Source: an uncultured beta proteobacterium (GTDB lineage Bacteria; Pseudomonadota; Gammaproteobacteria; Burkholderiales; Rhodocyclaceae). Taken from it: 5,782 nt of DNA. The translations under genes were made by a program, and so were the position numbers. The DNA lies in contig CAIWVX010000387.1 in NCBI GenBank assembly GCA_903916205.1, positions 1-5,782 of the forward strand, in the 5' to 3' direction. How positions within the stretch are numbered: position 1 is the first letter of the stretch; each line of letters begins with the position of its first letter. Positions 1 through 5,600 of this stretch are shown here, one piece after another. The notes under the pieces were generated by a model that had not been told where the DNA came from, did no database searches, and was given only the letters and a program-made list of their open reading frames with translations.

Positions 1-303
1 GGCTTTCCCGATGGATCCTGCCTTGACGCCCAAGGCAGGCTTTGGACGGCAAGGGTGGCGGGGGGCGCTTGCCTAACGTGCCTTGCGCCAGATGGCACAA
101 TCGACGCCGTGGTCGATCTGCCCTGCCTGTGGCCCACCAGCTGCGCCTTTGGTGGGCCAGATTTGGCCACGCTTTACGTCACCTCGGCCCGCTTTACCCT
201 GTCGGGCGACCATCTGGCTGCACACCCGCACGAAGGGGGCCTTTTCGCGCTGGATGTCGGCGCGCGCGGCCTTGCCCCTTACCGGTTCGGAGAAACCTCA
301 TGA
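1..303 (+). CDS. SMP-30/gluconolactonase/LRE-family lactonase, C-terminal part (5' end outside window)
   Basis: The frame is open from the first base and gives 100 residues before TGA at 301-303. The family consists of six-bladed beta-propeller, metal-dependent sugar-lactone hydrolases. The fragment shows typical last-third signatures: PDG at residues 3-5, whose Asp aligns with a metal-ligand Asp of regucalcin/SMP-30; LDAQGRLW at 8-15; and the strongly conserved stretch P45-R64 containing TSCAFGG and LYVTSAR. It ends with the GGLFALDVG strand (79-87) that closes the propeller. The likely role is hydrolysis of an aldonolactone or similar sugar lactone to the free acid in the cytoplasm. It overlaps the next gene by four bases (ATGA), so the two are almost certainly co-transcribed, and the neighbour is a sugar-acid dehydratase, which fits a lactonase. 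The exact substrate cannot be read from this fragment. Family assignment is confident; the gene is partial only because the window cuts it. Confidence 0.9.
   Translation, partial: GFPDGSCLDAQGRLWTARVAGGACLTCLAPDGTIDAVVDLPCLWPTSCAFGGPDLATLYVTSARFTLSGDHLAAHPHEGGLFALDVGARGLAPYRFGETS
289..292 (+). promoter_or_regulatory. Ribosome binding site for the enolase-superfamily dehydratase
   Basis: GGAG lies seven bases before the ATG at 300-302, inside the last codons of the lactonase gene. This supports ATG 300 as the real start rather than the in-frame ATG at 42. The 86 extra residues from 42 would be Arg/Pro-rich, unlike the family, and would overlap the lactonase coding sequence throughout. Confidence 0.6.
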
Positions 304-1535
304 AAATCGTTGACCTGCGCGCCACCACGGTGGCCGTGCCGCTGGAAGCTCCGCTGCGCCATGCCAATGGCGCGCATTGGGGCCGCTTTATCCGCACGAT
401 TGTGGAGGTGGTCTGCGACAACGGTGTGGTGGGCTTGGGGGAAATGGGCGGCGGCGGAGCTTCGGCCGAGGCGGCGGTGATGGGGCTAAAGCCCTATGTG
501 CTGGGCCACGACCCGCTGCAGTTGGAACAGTTGCGCTGGAAGATCATGAACCCCGTGGGCAGCCTGTACAACGCCCGCGCACAACTGCACGCAGCGGTTG
601 AGATGGCCTGCATGGATGCGGCGGGCAAGGGCTTGGGCATCCGCGCTTGCGACCTGCTGGGGGGCGCGCTGCGCGAGGAAATCCCCTTCGCATCCTACCT
701 GTTCTTTCGCCATCGCAATGCGGCCACGGGGGCTGGCGGTGAAACCACGGCAGACGAGATCGTGGCCCATGCCATCGACCTGAAAACCAAACACGGCTTT
801 ACCACGCACAAGCTGAAAGCCGGCGTCTTTCCCCCCGCGCATGAGATAGAGGTCTACCGTGCCTTGGCCGCAGCTTTTCCAACCGATCGTTTGCGGATCG
901 ACCCCAATTCCGTTTGGACAGTGGAAGAAGCGATCCATGTGGGCCGCGCGATCCTTGATCTGAACAACGATTATTTCGAAGACCCCTGCTGGGGGCTGGA
1001 GGGTATGCGCCGCCTGCGCCAATTCGTGCCCATCCCCACGGCCACCAATGCGGTCGTGGTCAACTTTGAACAGTTGGCGCAATCCATCCGACAAGACCTG
1101 ATCGACGTTGTCTTGCTGGACACCACCTTTTGGGGCGGCCTGCGGCAGGCCCATAAAGCGGGGACGGTGCTGGAAACCTTTCAATACGGCGCTTCAGTGC
1201 ATTCTTCGGGTGAATTGGGGATCCAATTGGCCTCGATGCTGCATCTGGGCGCGTCTTTGCCCAACATCGGCTTTGCGGCAGACGCGCATTACCACCATTT
1301 GACCGATGACATCATCCAGGGCGGGCCGTTTCGCTATAAGAACGGCTCCATCGCCCTGCCCAAGGGACCAGGCCTTGGAGTAGAGCTGGACCGCGATAAG
1401 ATGGCCGAATACGCCGAGCATTTCCGCCGCTTGGGCGGCTATGCCTATGACCGCGATCCGGCGCGACCGCAGTGGTATTCGGTCTTCCCTGAGCGTAACT
1501 TTGCCAACCCAGCAGATGGCCCGATGGCGCTGTAG
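300..1535 (+). CDS. Glucarate dehydratase-like enolase-superfamily sugar-acid dehydratase
   Basis: Complete 411-residue protein of the mandelate racemase/glucarate dehydratase branch of the enolase superfamily. The N-terminal capping domain (about 1-125) includes GLGEMGGGG at 45-53. The TIM-barrel domain carries the catalytic set: KLK at 171-173 (catalytic Lys pair), metal ligands D201 (in DPN), E227 (in EDP) and N250 (in TATN), then D274 and H301 as the His-Asp dyad, and E305. An Asn as third ligand after TAT, plus the KPGLGVE-like motif (355-362), point to the glucarate dehydratase subgroup. These enzymes dehydrate a hexarate or related acid sugar to a 2-keto-3-deoxy product using Mg2+. It is somewhat shorter than E. 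coli glucarate dehydratase (446 residues, from memory). The start at 300 is fixed by the ATGA overlap with the lactonase, a GGAG site and family N-terminus (MKIVDL). With the lactonase it forms a lactone-to-keto-acid step pair. The true substrate could be glucarate, galactarate or another sugar acid; a generic dehydratase call is safer. Confidence 0.88.
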   Translation: MKIVDLRATTVAVPLEAPLRHANGAHWGRFIRTIVEVVCDNGVVGLGEMGGGGASAEAAVMGLKPYVLGHDPLQLEQLRWKIMNPVGSLYNARAQLHAAVEMACMDAAGKGLGIRACDLLGGALREEIPFASYLFFRHRNAATGAGGETTADEIVAHAIDLKTKHGFTTHKLKAGVFPPAHEIEVYRALAAAFPTDRLRIDPNSVWTVEEAIHVGRAILDLNNDYFEDPCWGLEGMRRLRQFVPIPTATNAVVVNFEQLAQSIRQDLIDVVLLDTTFWGGLRQAHKAGTVLETFQYGASVHSSGELGIQLASMLHLGASLPNIGFAADAHYHHLTDDIIQGGPFRYKNGSIALPKGPGLGVELDRDKMAEYAEHFRRLGGYAYDRDPARPQWYSVFPERNFANPADGPMAL

Positions 1536-1691
1536 CCTGACGCATTTTTGATGTGACAGCGCGCTTGGACGTCTTGTTGTCCTTCTGCCACAATCCTAAC
1601 GCGGCAACGCGCGCAGCAATTTTAGTACCGATCAAACGCCATCTTCCCCGCGCTATTTTTTCTAAATTTTTGTATTGTAGTGCAATTTTAC

Positions 1692-1742
1692 GGTTACGGG
1701 GCGGGATACCGTGAAGCCCCTACTGTAGAAATCTGGGCGTGA
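1692..1742 (+). repeat. Diverged direct repeat, copy 1
   Basis: This 51-base stretch aligns without gaps to 1872-1922, exactly 180 bases downstream, with 35 of 51 bases identical by hand count. Both copies lie in the same plus-strand frame and end in an aligned TGA. The conceptual peptides share GAGY, then E, PT, I and A, with conservative V/L and E/D changes, so the pair may derive from once-coding repeats. Weaker similarity continues for about 25 bases past the TGA if small gaps are allowed. No known repeat family is recognised. Confidence 0.5.
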
Positions 1743-1766
1743 CCTGCAGGTCCAGCACGCGGCCAT

Positions 1767-1787
1767 GCCGAAGTGCGCATCTTCGGC
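1767..1787. repeat. Inverted repeat with 7-bp perfect stem
   Basis: Arms GCCGAAG (1767-1773) and CTTCGGC (1781-1787) flank a seven-base loop, TGCGCAT. The stem could form in RNA or cruciform DNA. No T-run follows on either strand, so it is not a standard intrinsic terminator. It lies between the two copies of the 180-bp-spaced repeat. Confidence 0.6.
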
Positions 1788-1836
1788 GCCTTGGCCTCGC
1801 TCCGGGATTTCGCACTGGACAGTACAAATGCAAAAG

Positions 1837-1852
1837 CCACCGCGGACGGTGG
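1837..1852. repeat. Inverted repeat with 6-bp stem and tetraloop
   Basis: CCACCG (1837-1842) and CGGTGG (1847-1852) are perfectly complementary around a CGGA loop. It is the second compact hairpin between the repeat copies. No U-tract follows, so a terminator role is not supported. Confidence 0.6.
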
Positions 1853-1871
1853 ATTGTGTAGGGTCTTACTG

Positions 1872-1922
1872 GTTGCGGGGGCAGGATACGTTGAAGAACC
1901 TACACTCGATATCGCGGCTTGA
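1872..1922 (+). repeat. Diverged direct repeat, copy 2
   Basis: Partner of the 1692-1742 copy at a spacing of exactly 180 bases (60 codons). The conceptual peptide is VAGAGYVEEPTLDIAA followed by TGA. The strand complementary to its first part resembles a tRNA T-arm and acceptor end (CCTGCCCCCGCAACC), but the loop is too long and no tRNA body is present. Confidence 0.5.
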
Positions 1923-2019
1923 GGTTCACCCACGAGCAGATGGCAGACAATACACTAACACTTAAACTGGACCGCCCAATGGGGGGCGCCGCAGACCCAT
2001 CTGCGAACGATTGAAAGTG

Positions 2020-2041
2020 AACCCGATTTCAACCCGATTTG
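2020..2041 (+). repeat. Two-unit 11-bp tandem direct repeat
   Basis: AACCCGATTT occurs at 2020-2029 and again at 2031-2040, giving an 11-base period whose last base varies (C or G). Only two units exist, so an iteron or binding-site role cannot be claimed. Confidence 0.45.
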
Positions 2042-2327
2042 CAGCAAAACTTTGGTCATGTGTACGTCCTGTTGGAGGTCCCCGACAAACCGGGAACGAT
2101 TCATCCGGCCTAAACTTGCGACCGAATAGTGCAGAGTGCCTGAAACAACGCCCGCAGAGTAACGAAATTTCCGGGAGCAATGGAGGACATTTATTTCTAG
2201 CGATCAAGGCAGTCATTAGCGCCGAAATTGATCAGCCTGAACTCAGAGGCCGACACCAAAAACGGAAATGACGCCACTACAGGTGAACTCTACACCAAAA
2301 AATGGCTTACAATTACAGATACATTCA

Positions 2328-2612
2328 CTATCTTCTAAGCCTTGCCGCATCCGCATGAGCCTTTTCCAAATTCTGCTTAAGTGTCCGGAGATCTCTGGCC
2401 ATCTCGGCAAAACTCAACTGAGTTTGGGCCATTTGACGACCAGTGGACTCAATTTGAGAAATAAATCCAATGTATTGAGGATCTTTCCATGAAGAACTCA
2501 ATTGACCTGCGTAACTCTTCATTGACCCAGAAATGCCAGAAAGTTGACTAGCATACTGTGTTAACTTCGAAATCATGCCTTCAAGATCGTTCGGTTGAAT
2601 GTTGAATTTCAT
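2328..2612 (-). CDS. WXG100-like small helical protein (candidate type VII secretion substrate or partner)
   Basis: Ninety-four residues, close to the roughly 100 typical of ESAT-6/WXG100 proteins. Two long amphipathic helices can be drawn (about 6-39 and 46-92), joined by a turn at S39-Y47 with a central Trp: SSSWKDPQY, W42, with D44 where the classical motif has Gly. W at mid-length, Ser before it and aromatic Y47/F50 after it are typical of the fold; helical-hairpin pairing is known for the family. There is no signal peptide or membrane segment. No clear C-terminal YxxxD/E secretion signal is seen; the tail is basic (ARLRR). It directly follows the FtsK/EccC-like ATPase gene, its ATG (2612-2610) overlapping that gene's TGA in an ATGA, so translation is probably coupled. 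In type VII systems such proteins are exported by, and bind, the ATPase. It could instead be a non-secreted structural cofactor. Family assignment rests on length, motif and context, with no search. Confidence 0.72.
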   Translation of the reverse strand: MKFNIQPNDLEGMISKLTQYASQLSGISGSMKSYAGQLSSSWKDPQYIGFISQIESTGRQMAQTQLSFAEMARDLRTLKQNLEKAHADAARLRR

Positions 2613-5600
2613 TTCTGGCTCCCTACGCTAGCAAGCGTTATTTTTGATATCCGATCTGTAACCCGATTAGACAAGTATGCTCCAAAATCAGACAAAGCGC
2701 CCAATTCATCAGTATTCTCAAATGAATTCTCAACTGATAGCTCAAATTCAAAAAGATCCATCTCAAAAAAGTCGGCAGATTCTAATAACCTGGAGAGAAG
2801 ATTCTTCTGACGGCAGAACATAAAAAGAGGCACATCTCTAGTTCGTGCCTGTCTGAGAATGTTAACCAAATCCAACAGAGCCCCTGAACTTCCCAAAACC
2901 CCAGTGTCTTGATCAACTCTCTTAGCTCTAAACGGCTTGAATCTCTCAACGTCTACAAGAATAATAACTTCACCTACATCAGGTATCGATTCTGCACCAA
3001 AACTAGAAGAAAACTCGCTCAACCAAGTTTTTATCCTATCCTCTCCAGAGATGACCTGAATAGAACTAAAATCGTTTGGCAGAACCCATGTTCCCACGCT
3101 CGAACCCATATCTACTATGATAATTTTTTGATTGGATGGGGTAGTCCTGATCAATTCATTCACGAGTGTCCCGCCCACCGCAACCCACTTGGAAGGATCA
3201 TGTCCGCTTACAAGAACATAAGGTGGAAGCGAACGTGAAATTGTAATCTGCGCAGGGCCAAACGCCCCGCCGATGTCGAACCCAACATTAAGCGAAAACA
3301 ACCCCTCTTCATCCTCCAAAGTAGGCAGGCTGGCGAGAGGAATAAAGGCATTTCCATCAAGTATGATCCTACTGTCTCTGGGCATAAACTTCTTCGTCAA
3401 AGCCATCACGCAATCTGTGATTTCCGCGGAAGATAATTCCTTTATTCTGCACAGTTGGTTGGCATGCACAGAACCGTTTTGATCATTGATAATAGCCATC
3501 CCGGGTTTGGTAAATTCCGAACACAGTGTATTATCATACGACAGAAAAAGTGCTGCATCTTGTGGTTTCGTTCTCAAAACAATGCGAAGCGCCAAATTTG
3601 AAATTGTTGAATCCTCCACATGTACTCCCAGTAAACTTTGAGTGCTCAGGACGAAGTGAATTCCAAACGAACGACTAGTCCTAACCAAATCGTCCAGTAA
3701 AACGCCCGCTTTGCGCGCCATTCCGAACTCAAGAAATAGCCTCTGAAACTCATCAATTATCACCAGAATTCGAGGTAAAGAATGATCTGATTTCTTTCGG
3801 AACTCTGAATAGTTTTGTACTCCGGACCCCCGAAATAGATTTGAACGCCGCTTCTTTTCCGAATCAATGTATTTCAGGGCACTTAATCCTAAAGTTAGAT
3901 CACTCGCAGTGCCAAGAATACGAACGTGCGGCAGGTCAGAGTAGACTGAAAATTCAGTGCCTTCCTTAAAGTCGAGAAGTATATACTCCAACTCATCCGG
4001 AGAATACCGCTGAGCACCCTGGCAAATAATGTTATGTAGAGCTACCGATTTTCCGCTACCCACTGAACCACCAACAAGAGCATGATAGTTAAGTGTTTCT
4101 AGTCCAATCGTTAGATACACCTCGTCATCCCCAGCCAACGCTATAGGAATCCGAAATCCGTCGACGGCAAAAGAATTTATTTGTTTTGCGCGCATTCGCA
4201 TTGCAGCGTCGAGAGTTAAGTCGATTTCGTTATCAACAGCTGCAATCCCTCGCTTGGGATAAATTGAACGAAGTAGATCAATTTCTCTGAAGGCCAAACT
4301 ACAAGTTTCAAAGGCTTCTAAAAAATCTCTATAATTCAAGGCAGCACGTTCTTGGGTCTCAGCAGTTTCCCGGAGATATTGAATAGGCCTAAGAGGAGCA
4401 AGGTTGTCGCCAAGCTCGAACAGTCTCAAAAACAGTTGCTTGGAGGCAGGTAGATCTTTCCGCATTAAGTGTTCAGCCATATGTGACAGCAGGCGTCGCA
4501 TGTGAGGGGTCGCAACCGATGGCTTCAACCGATCTGCTCGCTCATACCATACTAGCGCTGTTTCTATGCTTAAAGGCACGGAGTGCCCATGTTCGTACTG
4601 CCCTGCAACCTCCAATGCCAAATCAACTGCGCAAGAAGCGGCCTCATGTGAACCAGCCTCTAATGCGAGACAGCAATAGTCAAATTCCTTTTCGTAGTCC
4701 CGAGAAGGACGACTATCCGACTGGAGCTCTTTGGCCATCCTCAGCCAAAGTGCGGCACACTTTGGATGACCGCTGGGACCAGCTTTTTTGTAATGATCTA
4801 GGGCTGTCTCATAGCTCTTACTTACTCCGAGGCCATCTTCATAAATCTGCCCCTCCGCAATCCAACTCTTTTCCAATCCCTCTAATGCTCCATCAACACC
4901 TACTTTAAAGGCTGTTTCATAAAATCTCTTTGCAATGGCGAGGTTTGACAGTCTTTTTTCTGCTGAAAGAAGCACATCTCCAAAATACTTGTAGAGGTGT
5001 CCAAACCGTTTCTTCGAAACTGACTTTCTATCATTAAGAGCTCGCACAAATGGGTCAGAAAATGGATCATCACCGTCAAAACGTAAGACTGCCTCAATCG
5101 AGTTATTAGGTTCACCAGTAACAAGGCATTCAATTGACTTTTGAGGAATGGCCTCACCAGCTTCAAAAGCGTTTAAATAGAATTCGAGGGCTTGTTTGAA
5201 CCGCGTGGGCGACGCAACTTGACGAACTGCCTCATCACCTAGTTTCTTCCATAACAGTCCAATTCTCTTCTTTACAAGATTAATTTCTTTTTCTAAAGCC
5301 GCCGGAGCCGAGCGTTTGGGATAAATAGAAACTAGGGATTCAAATTCATACAAGGCCGATTTAAACGTTTCTAGAGCTCCCGAAAGGTCTGGTATATTTA
5401 AGGCAGCAAGCTCTTGGCCTTCAGCCATTTCTCGGAGAAACTGACCAGGGTGAAGAGGTGCAACTTTATCGCCGAGTTCGAAGAGCCTGATAAACAATCG
5501 CTTGGAGGCGGGTAAATCTTTCCGCAATAAGTCTTCGGCCATTTGTGAGATCAGGCGCCGTATGTGAGGGGTCGCAACCGATGGCTTCAACCGATCTGCT

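Larger units (their letters stand above)
1536..2327. other. 792-base intergenic region with degenerate repeats and hairpins, no convincing gene
   Basis: This gap separates the convergent plus-strand catabolic genes from the minus-strand ATPase/WXG module. Possible reading frames here (for example on the minus strand at 1694-1933 and 1962-2216, on the plus strand at 1765-1965 and 2011-2271) are short, rich in Cys/Pro/Arg, lack a good ribosome site and match no family I recognise. What it does hold: an AT-rich stretch at about 1655-1690, a pair of diverged repeats at 1692-1742 and 1872-1922, hairpins at 1767-1787 and 1837-1852, a possible insertion-sequence end near 1958-2000, and an 11-bp tandem repeat at 2020-2041. 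Base composition drops from GC-rich to mixed across it. No strong stem plus T-run terminator is visible for either flanking operon. It is probably decayed accessory DNA. Confidence 0.65.

Noticed and set aside
42..299. N-terminal extension of the dehydratase frame to ATG 42
   Set aside because: The 86 extra residues are Arg/Pro/Cys-rich with no family counterpart, and overlap the well-supported lactonase frame. ATG 300 has a ribosome site and the expected MKIVDL start.
1556..1660. Intrinsic terminator after the dehydratase gene
   Set aside because: GCGCGC strings and a T-run at about 1655-1662 are present, but no stem of adequate length lies directly before the T-run.
1655..1690. AT-rich promoter-like stretch with ATTG-N5-CAAT dyad (1674-1686)
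   Set aside because: No gene starts just downstream, no clear -35/-10 pair at proper spacing, and four-base arms occur easily by chance.
1866..1900. tRNA 3' end on the minus strand (CCTGCCCCCGCAACCA-like)
   Set aside because: The T-loop would be 13 bases instead of 7 and no anticodon, D arm or matching acceptor strand is present; the similarity is limited to a short GC-rich string.
1962..2271. Overlapping reading frames on both strands (minus 1962-2216, plus 2011-2271)
   Set aside because: Short, rich in Cys/Arg/Pro or Ser/Asn, mutually overlapping, without good ribosome sites or recognisable motifs; more likely non-coding.
2268..2492. Plus-strand 74-residue frame overlapping the WXG-like gene
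   Set aside because: It runs antisense through most of a motif-bearing, ribosome-site-supported minus-strand gene and shows no protein features of its own.
4483..4908. Plus-strand 141-residue frame opposite the repeat region
   Set aside because: It is the antisense shadow of the ATPase gene's repeats, with no motif or ribosome site, and the minus-strand frame is strongly supported by domains.
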